Shown piece by piece: positions 1 to 7,283 of a stretch of 42,251 bases of DNA (positions are counted from its first letter, which is position 1; every line of letters begins with the position of its first letter). The translations under genes were made by a program, and so were the position numbers. The stretch lies in contig CATBDC010000035.1 in the NCBI GenBank assembly GCA_949502235.1, positions 1-42,251 of the forward strand, read 5' to 3'. The DNA is from an uncultured Lachnospiraceae bacterium. GTDB taxonomy: Bacteria; Bacillota; Clostridia; Lachnospirales; Lachnospiraceae. The notes beneath the pieces were generated by a model. The model worked only from the letters and a program-made list of their open reading frames with translations. It did not search any database and was not told the origin of the DNA.

Positions 1-10
1 GTAAGCCTTT

Positions 11-94
11 TGTTGCTGGTACTAACTTAATGACATTGGTTCACTCCGTTCACAGCAACCTGCGCAGACAGTAAGAAAGTGATTCAGGTGTGAG
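11..94. repeat. Degenerate copy of the local intergenic repeat
   Basis: Inverted arms GTTGCTG (12-18) and CAGCAAC (53-59) enclose a segment containing CACTCCGTTCACAG, which matches the loop and arm of the palindromes at 4246, 9367 and 10955. Directly after it, 62-94 repeats 4171-4203 with one mismatch in 33 bases. This is therefore a partial copy of the compound repeat found upstream of the AAA-ATPase gene. No coding potential is seen. Confidence 0.6.
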
Positions 95-97
95 GGG

Positions 98-126
98 TTG
101 ATATTGAATGAAATATCATGTAAAAT
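98..126 (+). promoter_or_regulatory. Sigma-70-type promoter for the toxin-antitoxin genes
   Basis: TTGATA at 98-103 and TAAAAT at 121-126 are separated by exactly 17 bases. Transcription would start near 133, just ahead of the ribosome site GGAGG at 141-145. The -35 box lies a few bases after the repeat that ends at 94. Confidence 0.6.
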
Positions 127-152
127 ATAGTTAATCAGCAGGAGGTGTGAAA

Positions 153-434
153 ATGCTTGCATATAAAATTGATGTATTGGAAACGCTCAAGGAAGCAGGG
201 TATAACACAACAAGGCTGCGAAAAGAAAAGCTATTAAACGAGAGTGCAATACAGTATATAAGAGAAGGAAAACCAGTAGGATCGAAAGCGCTTGATAATA
301 TTTGTATGCTTTTGGATATGCAGCCAGGAAATATTATAAAATATGTTGAAAACAGAAACATTGAAAATAGTATAATTAAACCTCCTTCTAGAATAAAGGA
401 GAAAGGAAGGTCAGATATTGCAAATTCAATATAG
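153..434 (+). CDS. Small HTH (Cro/CI-type) regulator, probable antitoxin
   Basis: This 93-residue protein resembles the short XRE/HTH_26 regulators. Residues about 5-65 form the helix-turn-helix fold: a helix with ETLKEAG, a TTRLRKEKLL segment, then AIQYIREGKP and a helix with LDNICMLLDM. A basic tail follows. The ATG at 153 is chosen because GGAGG at 141-145 sits 7 bases upstream; the GTG at 147 would leave only one base. The gene overlaps the downstream RelE-like toxin by 17 bases, so the two are probably translationally coupled. I infer that it is the autoregulating antitoxin. A stand-alone regulator is the alternative. Confidence 0.75.
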   Translation: MLAYKIDVLETLKEAGYNTTRLRKEKLLNESAIQYIREGKPVGSKALDNICMLLDMQPGNIIKYVENRNIENSIIKPPSRIKEKGRSDIANSI

Positions 435-678
435 TAAAAAAGCAGTAAAATATATTAATGGATTGGATAGACTGACAAAACAACGGATAAAAGAGGCAAT
501 CGAGGGATTAACGGAGCAGCCGCCAAAAGGCGATATAAAGCCGTTGCAGGGATTTTCAGATGGGCGCAGGCGGTTGAGGGTAGGAAAATACAGGATTGTA
601 TATAATTATTATCAAAATGGGGAAATAGAGATATTATATATAATTGATGTGGATTCAAGAGGGGATATATATAAATAA
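418..678 (+). CDS. RelE/ParE-family toxin
   Basis: This 86-residue protein has the RelE/ParE layout: an N-terminal strand and helix pair (QYSKKAVKYINGLDR), a linker with KPLQGFSDGRRRLRVGKYR, and C-terminal strands ending IIDVDSRGDIYK. RelE members cleave mRNA at the ribosome, whereas ParE members poison gyrase. The basic GRRRLRVGKYRIVY segment is the family signature but does not separate the two activities. Translation starts at a TTG (418) inside the end of the HTH gene, with a purine-rich AAAGGAGAAAGGAAGG just upstream. It is probably cotranscribed with its neighbours from the promoter at 98-126. Confidence 0.8.
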   Translation: MQIQYSKKAVKYINGLDRLTKQRIKEAIEGLTEQPPKGDIKPLQGFSDGRRRLRVGKYRIVYNYYQNGEIEILYIIDVDSRGDIYK

Positions 679-699
679 CACCCAGAAAGGAGTTAAAAC

Positions 700-912
700 A
701 TGAGTACAGCAACAAAACAGGCAATTGACCTCTTGGAGATTTTGCCGGAAAGCGAACAAAACTTTGCGCTTGAATTTATAAAAAAATTGGTTCTTGCGTG
801 GGATCCCGATTTTACAAAGGTTACACCGTTAGAACGTTCGGAAATAGAGCAGGCAGTAAAAGAGATTGAAAACGGTGAAACTGTATTACATGAAGATATT
901 AACTGGGATTAA
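700..912 (+). CDS. Small acidic antitoxin-like protein
   Basis: This 70-residue, strongly acidic protein starts at ATG 700 behind AAAGGAG (686-692). Its pattern is an N-terminal helix (TKQAIDLLEILPE), then WDPDFTKVTP, then EIEQAVKEIENGE and an acidic end. It resembles short orphan or RelB-type antitoxins that usually sit next to RelE toxins in clostridia. Here it follows the toxin by 21 bases, and no second toxin follows it. It may be a second antitoxin for the same toxin, or a survivor of a lost pair. The assignment is by resemblance only; no DNA-binding motif is evident. Confidence 0.55.
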   Translation: MSTATKQAIDLLEILPESEQNFALEFIKKLVLAWDPDFTKVTPLERSEIEQAVKEIENGETVLHEDINWD

Positions 913-921
913 CCTATTATA

Positions 922-980
922 GAAAGCACCTTCCTCTGTGTTATTTGCTAAAAGTTTATTTTAACACAAAGGGGTGCTTC
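922..980 (+). terminator. Long imperfect hairpin after the toxin-antitoxin genes
   Basis: The left arm (922-943) and right arm (962-980) pair as GAAAGCACC with GGTGCTTC and TGTGTTA with TAACACA, with a few unpaired bases between. It lies 9 bases after the last stop codon. There is no clear T-run after it, so termination is likely but not certain. Confidence 0.4.
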
Positions 981-1121
981 CTATATCATCCAATAAAACA
1001 GATTGAGGGCACGCAGGCAACACTGGAGGATGTGCTGGATCCTCCAGTGAACCGCTTTGTAGAATCGTCTATTTTGAAGCAGACAAATAATTCAAGCGCA
1101 ACAGGGTCAATGTGGTACTAA
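945..1121 (+). other. Possible gene remnant with an internal hairpin
   Basis: The stretch between the toxin-antitoxin genes and the surface-gene remnants has one plausible reading frame ending in TAA at 1119-1121. It has protein-like composition (for example IEGTQATLEDVLDPP and NRFVESSILKQTN) but no ribosome site or good start. Inside it, CACTGGAGGA (1021-1030) and TCCTCCAGTG (1040-1049) form a perfect 10-bp stem with a 9-base loop. I do not recognise the frame. It could be the tail of a deleted gene or chance. Confidence 0.25.
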
Positions 1122-1603
1122 AGCGTACTCCTGCCGCTCACATGATGCAGAATTCTCATGAGATCCCCCATTTTTATGAAGCCATCGTCATCAATATCAG
1201 CCGCTAGAAATGCATTTCCTGTAAGCTCCGTCCGCCCTGACACATGATGCAGGCACATCATTAAATCAGACATTGTAATCTGGTTATCGGAATTGATATC
1301 TCCTTTTGCTATATCGTTCAGTGAAGCGTTATAAACATAATCCTCTTCTGATGCTGCCGGAAGGTCATATAAGAAATTAACTCCCATGGCTGTAGATACA
1401 TTTGCCGTATGATCGGTAAAGCTCTGGTTTCCTACTAAAAAATAATTATGGCGTGCCTCCTCATACGTCTGGTCGTCCCATGTGGCGTCCAGCCAGTAAT
1501 ATTTTCCGTCATTCATGCGGACCATATTCCAGGCGTGCCCGCCGCCTGCATCTCCTGTTATGTAGATGTTGGAGATATGATAGCTGTTCATCAGAAGCAG
1601 CAT
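1118..1603 (-). pseudogene. Truncated transglutaminase-like / dockerin surface protein
   Basis: What survives is the C-terminal part of a secreted protein. Residues about 1-60 match the end of a transglutaminase-like (cysteine-protease fold) domain, with the catalytic His in GGHAWNM (H23) and Asp in YWLDATWDD (D39). The nucleophilic Cys and the signal peptide are missing. Residues about 100-160 form a dockerin type I pair: GDINSDNQITMSDLM, then AADIDDDGFIKMGDLM, each followed by HHVSGR. An in-frame stop lies just upstream of the first Met, and no ribosome site is present. The gene is therefore cut at its 5' end near 1605, where a second truncated gene begins on the other strand. Confidence 0.75.
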
Positions 1604-1614
1604 TTCTTAACTGT

Positions 1615-2958
1615 ATGTCAATGCAAAAAATATATTTTGAGGGAGATGTGTCTCAAATCAGTTTCGGAGTTGATAAATTTGAATTCTCTTTGGGTGTTTT
1701 TGGATATGTTACTGCCACTGCATACTATCTTAATGGCAACGCAAAACCAACTGATTCCTACGGCGGAAATTTAACATGGGTTCCTTATTCGCCAAGTAGT
1801 GGACAAAAAACCTATCAGACGGATTCTGCTGAAAATGAACAGAAACCAGATACTTCTACAGCACCGGAAAACACTGAAACTGAACAGGCTTCTGATGAAA
1901 GTCAGGAGATAACTATGCCTGAAATAGAAGGAAATGATACACAGCCTGAAGACAATCAGTCCGAACCAGAACTTGAAACAGAAACAGCTATTACAGCCCC
2001 CGCTCAATACTATACTAATTTAGAAGCTCCTGTATTCAAAATGGAAACTTATACTGCCAACACAGAAGGCTCCTTTACTGCTTCCGCCCAAGGGCTAAAA
2101 TCATCGTCAGAATATCTCCTTGCGGTAGTAAGAGACGAAAATGCAGAAATTTTATTCGCCCCAAGCAATCTTTTATATATTGACCAGGGGACAGCAGACA
2201 AACGGAGCCATATCCATTACTTACATACCGAAGGATAATACCCCGGGGACAGAATGTTTCTTTGGAACCGGAAGTACACAGGCCATACGGGAGCTGATTG
2301 CAAAAATAAACGCCGCCGAAGCAGACGATACCATACAGGCAGATCTAACTGCCTCTGCAAATCTTTCCGGCACAGTTTTAGATGCTGCCCGCAAAAAACA
2401 GGTTCACTTAGATTTAGCTGTTGGAAACGGTGTTCACTGGGAAATCGACGGACATATGGTTCCCGCCGGAGCCACAGATACGGAACTGGGCGTTGTACGT
2501 ACTAACAAAAAGAATGGGAATATTTCCGAAGAAGCTATTACTGAAATCGCAGGGAAATATAACAGCGAACAGCTGAATGTATCCGATAATTTCCTGTTAC
2601 TCCCATCTGGTGCTGACTTAAGGATTGAAACGGATTCTTCCTTAGCTGGCTGGAAATGTGCCATTATTCAGCATGGGAATAATGAGAATAAATTAGCAGG
2701 GAACCAGCTGTTAAAAAATGGCGAAGCTTATATCAGAAACGTCCAGGAGAAAAATTATCTGCTTATTTATGGAAAAAACGGCGATGTTACCTGTGATGAA
2801 AAGTCAATATGGCTGACTTAATGAAGGTTCTGCACCATGTCAGCGGAAGAAACAAGCTCGATATACTGGGACAGGGACTTGCTGATATCAATTTTGACGA
2901 AAACGTAAATATGCTTGAAACACATACTTTTCATTCCTCTTGCAAAATAATTTTATAG
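1615..2958 (+). pseudogene. Truncated, twice-frameshifted BspA-like surface protein with dockerin tail
   Basis: The frame opens with the end of a leucine-rich repeat block of BspA type (VTATAYYLNG, then YGGNLTWVPYS). An acidic Glu/Thr-rich linker follows (about 1800-2010), then an extracellular domain. Around 2190-2205 the frame shifts: YIDQGTAD continues as NGAISITYIPKDN in another frame, as if two bases were lost. At 2799-2803 one A is missing relative to the intact copy at 3839-3844, which ends the frame at 2821. The dockerin motif (VNMADLMKVLHHVSGR) continues in the next frame to a stop at 2956-2958. No signal peptide or start region remains. It cannot make the original protein. Confidence 0.75.
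2757..2897. repeat. 141-bp direct repeat, copy A (dockerin coding)
   Basis: This segment repeats at 3801-3942 with one single-base indel (a missing A near 2800) and one substitution (CTGGGACAGG against CTGGAACAGG). It encodes the end of the surface protein and its first dockerin motif. The two copies flank the PIN toxin-antitoxin pair. Confidence 0.9.
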
Positions 2959-2964
2959 GTTGTC

Positions 2965-3387
2965 TCATAAACAACTGTTTAAAAAAATATTGGGATTAAC
3001 TGCCGGAACCTCCGAATTACTGTAATCTTTCTCATTACAGGTGATAATACAGTCCGCTCCGATTTCCTTCGCACATTTATCCTGAAGACAATCCTCAAAA
3101 TCCTTAAAGAAATCTCTTTCAATGGCATCAAGAATTTCCTTTTGAGAGGCGGCTGCTACAGTAAATATCTCACATATATCTTTTAAGATATCTCTCCGTT
3201 CCTTATCATCCTTTTTTCTTAGAACATACCACAAGGTTGATAATGTATGAAAAGCGATATATCCTCTGATTTTTCCCTTCGCACACAGCTCTACGATTTT
3301 TATGGATTGCTCAAGATATTTGTCTTCGCGGTTTGTAATATAGTTAAGAAGGATATTCGTATCAATCAATACAACCGTACTTTTCAT
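2965..3387 (-). CDS. PIN-domain ribonuclease toxin (VapC-like)
   Basis: This 140-residue protein has a PIN fold of the PIN_3/VapC type. The acidic metal-binding residues appear as D9 in VLIDTNILLNY, an acidic pair around FFKDFEDCLQ, and D111 in IGADCIITCNEKDYS. PIN toxins are Mg-dependent RNases that cut tRNA or other RNA. The start ATG (3387) overlaps the end of the antitoxin gene by 26 bases, the usual coupled arrangement with the antitoxin first. The pair has its own promoter and lies between two direct repeats, which suggests it came in as a module. Confidence 0.8.
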   Translation of the reverse strand: MKSTVVLIDTNILLNYITNREDKYLEQSIKIVELCAKGKIRGYIAFHTLSTLWYVLRKKDDKERRDILKDICEIFTVAAASQKEILDAIERDFFKDFEDCLQDKCAKEIGADCIITCNEKDYSNSEVPAVNPNIFLNSCL

Positions 3388-3658
3388 TTATTGCCTCCTC
3401 TCTTTCTTTATTATAATCAATTGGATCAGACATCTTTTTCCTGACAATCTCTAATCTTTGAAAAGCCTCCATTTTGCCGCTGCTTTCTGCTGTTTTTTTG
3501 TTAACAGGTGCAGAAATAATAAACGGAATACTTCTTTCTCTTAATGCTGTCCTAGTAAAGGTTTCATAAAACGTCTGCTTTGTTTGGCCCATTGCTTCAA
3601 GCATTTCACCAAGCTCTTCATATATTGAATCTTCCAGTCGAATACTAATTGTTTTCAT
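3362..3658 (-). CDS. Ribbon-helix-helix antitoxin of the PIN toxin
   Basis: Residues 1-45 form a ribbon-helix-helix domain of RelB/DinJ type: the strand KTISIRLEDS, then helices with EELGEMLEAMG and KQTFYETFTRTALRE. The rest is a charged, probably unfolded toxin-binding tail. The second ATG (3658) is preferred because GAGGAG lies about 9 bases upstream; the ATG at 3664 is only 3 bases from it and would add MI. The overlap with the toxin start points to coupled translation. It probably binds its own promoter at 3704-3732. Confidence 0.75.
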   Translation of the reverse strand: MKTISIRLEDSIYEELGEMLEAMGQTKQTFYETFTRTALRERSIPFIISAPVNKKTAESSGKMEAFQRLEIVRKKMSDPIDYNKEREEAINEKYGCID

Positions 3659-3703
3659 AATCATCAGCTCCTCTTTTCACTATATCTTGTATAATTTATC
3701 ATT

Positions 3704-3732
3704 ATTATATGTAAATATGAATCATTTAGCAA
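3704..3732 (-). promoter_or_regulatory. Promoter of the PIN toxin-antitoxin pair
   Basis: Read on the minus strand, TTGCTA (3732-3727) and a perfect TATAAT (3709-3704) are 17 bases apart, and the antitoxin start is about 45 bases downstream. Confidence 0.5.
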
Positions 3733-3777
3733 GCAATAACATTCAATTTACATAATTTTTATTTCAAAAAAGAGAAA

Positions 3778-3805
3778 ATATAAGGCTTCACTCTGAAATC
3801 ATCTG
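3778..3805. repeat. Short repeat matching 4288-4315
   Basis: ATATAAGGCTT(C/T)ACTCTG(A/G)AATCA(T/C)CTG occurs here and at 4288-4315 with three differences in 28 bases. In both places it can pair loosely with GTGATTCAGGTGTGAG, present at 4187-4203 and 78-94, so it looks like the closing arm of the compound repeat. Confidence 0.6.
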
Positions 3806-3942
3806 CTTATTTATGGAAAAAACGGCGATGTTACCTGTGATGAAAAAGTCAATATGGCTGACTTAATGAAGGTTCTGCACCATGTCAGCGGAAGAAACAA
3901 GCTCGATATACTGGAACAGGGACTTGCTGATATCAATTTTGA
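3801..3942. repeat. 142-bp direct repeat, copy B (intact dockerin frame)
   Basis: This is the second copy of 2757-2897. It keeps the extra A (GATGAAAAAGTC), so the dockerin frame reads DEKVNMADLMKVLHH without a shift. The frame then runs into unrelated sequence at 3943 and soon stops. It is a gene fragment with no start. Confidence 0.9.
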
Positions 3943-3953
3943 ATCCCGAACAT

Positions 3954-4051
3954 TTATAAGCCGCATATCGAGAAGCGAACACTATTTGTCATCCTGACCA
4001 CTTATAAGCCGCATATCAGGAAGCGAACACTATTTTTTTTTGGGGGGGGGG
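3954..4051. repeat. Two tandem 34-bp repeats followed by T9-G10 tract
   Basis: TTATAAGCCGCATATC ... AAGCGAACACTATTT occurs at 3954-3987 and 4002-4035, 48 bases apart, with two mismatches. The second copy runs directly into nine T (4033-4041) and ten G (4042-4051). There is no gene between 3665 and 4396; apart from the repeats listed, I see only AT-rich sequence there. Confidence 0.75.
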
Positions 4052-4141
4052 AATTTCCTTCCCTTATAGTAGTATTATACGAACAAAAAAGAAACTATGT
4101 CAATCAACTTTTTCAAAAAAACGATATCTGGATCTGGCTGA

Positions 4142-4315
4142 GTTGCTGTTCACAGGTCTGCGCATTTACTGCGCAGACCGTAAGAAAGTGATTCAGGTGT
4201 GAGCAAATCCCATTGCCGAAGGCAATTTTAAATGGATTTGCGAATGTTACTGTGAACGGGAGTGAACAGTAACCTGGCTGTGAAATCATATAAGGCTTTA
4301 CTCTGGAATCACCTG
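4142..4315. repeat. Compound hairpin element upstream of the AAA-ATPase gene
   Basis: Several stems are nested here. GGTCTGCGCA (4155-4164) pairs perfectly with TGCGCAGACC (4170-4179). CAAATCC (4204-4210) pairs with GGATTTG (4234-4240) around an inner ATTGCC/GGCAAT stem. GTTACTGT (4246-4253) pairs with ACAGTAAC (4266-4273) around GAACGGGAGTGA. The outer GTGATTCAGG and AATCACCTG segments are also complementary. Parts recur at 11-94, 3778-3805, 9367-9395 and 10955-10982. It has no coding potential and resembles a REP/MITE-like extragenic element. Confidence 0.75.
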
Positions 4316-4396
4316 TTGATATATTATAAATAAGAAGTAACCGAAAGCGGCAAATGAAAGGGGTAGTTATCCATAAAAGCAAGGGGTGAACAGATT

Positions 4397-6100
4397 ATGA
4401 AGAAGCTTCCCATAGGAATTGAATTTTTTAAAGATTTTAAACGAGACGATTTTTACTATGTTGATAAAACAGGTTTTATACGCGATTTAGTAAATACAAG
4501 AGGAAGTGTAAACCTGTTTACGAGGCCGCGCCGGTTCGGCAAGAGCCTTAATATGAATATGCTGAAAACATTTTTCGAAATTGGGACGGATCCCTCTTTA
4601 TTTGACGGGCTGGCAATTGCAGATGAAACGGCGATCTGTGAAGCGTATATGGGAAAATATCCGGTTATCTCCATCAGCTTGAAAGCTGTAGACGGATTGA
4701 GTTTTCAAGCGGCATATGACATGATGGAAATAGAAATAAGCAGAGAAGCAAGGCGTTTTAAATTTCTTATAGAAAGCGACAGATTGTTACAATATGAAAA
4801 AGACCAGCTCGTAGGATTAATGCAAGGAAATTTTAAAAAGGCTGCCAGTATGCATGACAGCTTAAGGCTTTTGACGGAATTACTTTGTGAGCATTACGGG
4901 CGTCCTGTGATTCTTTTGATAGATGAATATGATGTACCTTTAGATAAAGCTTATCAGAATGGATATTATCAGGAAATGGTAAGTCTAATCCGCGCCCTGT
5001 TCATTCAGGTACTCAAGACAAACGAAAGTCTGTATTTTGCAGTTATTACTGGATGTCTTAGGATTGCAAGGGAAAGCATCTTTACAGGACTTAATAATTT
5101 CAAGGTAAGAACCATATCAGACACACGCTTTGCAGAGTATTTTGGATTTACAGAAAAAGAAGTCAAAGAGCTGCTCCACTATTATAACCTAAATGATAAA
5201 TTTGATTCATTAAAGGAATGGTACGATGGATACCGTTTTGGACAGTTGGATATCTATTGTCCGTGGGATGTTATTAATCAATGTGACAAGTTTCTGGAGA
5301 CGCCGGACGCCCCTATGGAGGCACACTGGGAAAACAGCAGCAGCAATGCAATTATACATGATATTCTTGTAAATGCGACGGAAACAACAAAAAGCCAGAT
5401 TGAAGCCCTGATTTCCGGTGATACGGTGGAAAAGGTTCTGATTCCGGAGCTGACCTATACAGATCTTGGCAGTGCAGATACGGAAATTCGCCAGACATAT
5501 CTTTGGAGTGTACTTTTTGCAACCGGCTACCTGACAGATGCAGACAGGCCGGAAAATCAGCTTCACAGGCTGGCAATCCCTAACAAGGAAGTATTAGGAA
5601 TTTATGAAAAACGCATCCGCTCATGGTTTAATGTAAAGATTACACATGATACAGCAAGATGGAAAAGCTTTTGTGAAGCAATAAAAACAGGAAATGCCGC
5701 CAAAGCAGAGCAGCTATTTAATGAGTTCATGTCTGTCTCTATCAGCATCAGGGATACCCGTATAAAGAAGGAAACGAAAGAAAACTTCTTCCACGGAATG
5801 TTATTAGGCCTCCTGCAGGCTGAGGGGAGCTGGAATGTAAAATCAAATGTAGAACCTGGTACAGGATATACAGACATCTGTCTGGAAATTCCAATGACGA
5901 AAACCGGCTGTATCTTAGAAGTCAAATATGCGGAAAATGGACAGTATGAGCAGGCCTGCGCCGAAGCAATGAGGCAGATTGAGGATAACAAATATACACA
6001 GATTTTAAAGCAGGAAGGGATACAGACGATCCACAAGTATGGGATTGCCTGCTATAAGAAGAGTTGTAAAATTGTATATTCTTCAGATAGCTTTAAATAA
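4397..6100 (+). CDS. AAA-ATPase-like / PD-(D/E)XK nuclease family protein
   Basis: This 567-residue protein is a clear member of the AAA-ATPase_like (PF09820) plus PD-(D/E)XK_9 family, abundant in gut Clostridia and Bacteroidetes. The N-terminus has YYVDKTGFI and a Walker-A-like RPRRFGKSLN (43-52); Walker B is VILLIDEYD (171-179). Near residues 470-500 the nuclease-fold motif appears as GYTDICLEI and then ILEVKYA. Length is normal for the family. ATG 4397 follows AAGGGGTG (4381-4388). Its biological role is unknown; defence or mobile-element links have been suggested for the family. It stands alone behind a compound repeat and ends at a strong hairpin. Confidence 0.85.
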   Translation: MKKLPIGIEFFKDFKRDDFYYVDKTGFIRDLVNTRGSVNLFTRPRRFGKSLNMNMLKTFFEIGTDPSLFDGLAIADETAICEAYMGKYPVISISLKAVDGLSFQAAYDMMEIEISREARRFKFLIESDRLLQYEKDQLVGLMQGNFKKAASMHDSLRLLTELLCEHYGRPVILLIDEYDVPLDKAYQNGYYQEMVSLIRALFIQVLKTNESLYFAVITGCLRIARESIFTGLNNFKVRTISDTRFAEYFGFTEKEVKELLHYYNLNDKFDSLKEWYDGYRFGQLDIYCPWDVINQCDKFLETPDAPMEAHWENSSSNAIIHDILVNATETTKSQIEALISGDTVEKVLIPELTYTDLGSADTEIRQTYLWSVLFATGYLTDADRPENQLHRLAIPNKEVLGIYEKRIRSWFNVKITHDTARWKSFCEAIKTGNAAKAEQLFNEFMSVSISIRDTRIKKETKENFFHGMLLGLLQAEGSWNVKSNVEPGTGYTDICLEIPMTKTGCILEVKYAENGQYEQACAEAMRQIEDNKYTQILKQEGIQTIHKYGIACYKKSCKIVYSSDSFK

Positions 6101-6101
6101 C

Positions 6102-6142
6102 AAAAATCTGCCGCTTTTCAAAAAGAGAAGTGGCAGATTTTT
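6102..6142. terminator. Bidirectional terminator between the AAA-ATPase gene and prfA
   Basis: AAAAATCTGCCGCTTTTC and GAGAAGTGGCAGATTTTT form a long stem with A-rich and T-rich flanks, so it can end transcription from both convergent genes. Confidence 0.85.
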
Positions 6143-6183
6143 ATTTTTTATGACTGTATCCAATACTCTGACAGCCAGTCTAA

Positions 6184-7254
6184 TCACTCGTTCATGTTCG
6201 CAAGCTTCGCCGCCTGGTCAGCCGCGATGCAGGCATCAATAATCTCCTGAATATCCCCGTTCATAATCTTGTCAAGCTTATATAAGGTAAGTCCGATACG
6301 GTGATCTGTCACACGTCCCTGGGGGAAGTTGTAGGTCCGGATCTTCTCGGAGCGGTCTCCTGTTCCGATCTGGCTCTTTCTTGCCTCGGATTCTGCGTCA
6401 TGGCGCTTCTGGCACTCTATATCATAAAGCTTGGCGCGCAAAAGTGCAAAGGCCTTATCCTTATTCTGAAGCTGTGACTTCTCGGTCTGGCTGTAGATAA
6501 CGATTCCGGTAGGATAATGAGTCAGGCGCACGGCAGAGTCCGTGGTGTTGACACACTGGCCTCCGTTTCCTGACGCACGCATAACGTCAATACGGATATC
6601 CTTTTCATCTATCTGAATATCTACCTCTTCCGCCTCCGGCATAACGGCTACTGTAATTGTAGACGTATGGATACGGCCGCCGGACTCTGTCTCCGGCACA
6701 CGCTGTACACGGTGCACGCCGGATTCGTATTTCATCACAGAGTAGGCGCCGTTTCCGGTGATCATGAAGGTGACATTTTTCATGCCGCCGATACCGATTT
6801 CCTCGCACTCCACCAGCTCCACCTTCCAGCGCCTGCTTTCTGCATAATGCATGTACATGCGGTAAATCTCTGCAGCAAAAAGTGCCGCCTCATCGCCGCC
6901 GGCCCCAGCCCGGATCTCCACAATAACATTTTTATCGTCATTTGGGTCTTTCGGGAGCAGAAGAATCTTGAGCTCATGCTCCAGCTCCTCAATTCTTGCC
7001 TTGGCTTCACTAAGCTCTTCCTTTGCAAGCTCCCTTAACTCCTCGTCAGACTCCTCGTCTAACATCTGGAGGCTGTCCTCCACTGTCTCTTTACATTTTT
7101 TATATTCTTTATATGCCTCAACGATAGGAGTCAGATCATTTTGTTCCTTCATAAGCTTACGGAACCTGTTCTGGTCGTTTGCTACATCCGGTTCCTGCAG
7201 TTCACTTAAGATTTCCTCCAGCCTGATGAGCAAATCCTCTAATCTGTCAAACAT
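6184..7254 (-). CDS. prfA: Peptide chain release factor 1
   Basis: RF1 recognises UAA and UAG stop codons in the ribosomal A site and triggers release of the nascent protein. The 356-residue length is typical. The catalytic GGQ is at 231-233, within [15 protein letters not shown], and the codon-recognition region has RVPETE (186-190 area), the PxT tripeptide of RF1. The N-terminal coiled helical domain covers about 1-100. ATG 7254 lies 6 bases after AAGGAGGA. The gene is the last of the block DUF1385-prmC-prfA; prmC, which methylates the GGQ glutamine, ends 29 bases upstream. Confidence 0.98.
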   Translation of the reverse strand: MFDRLEDLLIRLEEILSELQEPDVANDQNRFRKLMKEQNDLTPIVEAYKEYKKCKETVEDSLQMLDEESDEELRELAKEELSEAKARIEELEHELKILLLPKDPNDDKNVIVEIRAGAGGDEAALFAAEIYRMYMHYAESRRWKVELVECEEIGIGGMKNVTFMITGNGAYSVMKYESGVHRVQRVPETESGGRIHTSTITVAVMPEAEEVDIQIDEKDIRIDVMRASGNGGQCVNTTDSAVRLTHYPTGIVIYSQTEKSQLQNKDKAFALLRAKLYDIECQKRHDAESEARKSQIGTGDRSEKIRTYNFPQGRVTDHRIGLTLYKLDKIMNGDIQEIIDACIAADQAAKLANMNE

Positions 7255-7283
7255 AACATTTCCTCCTTAAATTAAACCACGGA

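Noticed and set aside
3954-4035. CRISPR array
   Set aside because: Only two repeats with a 14-base gap are present, without further units or cas genes.
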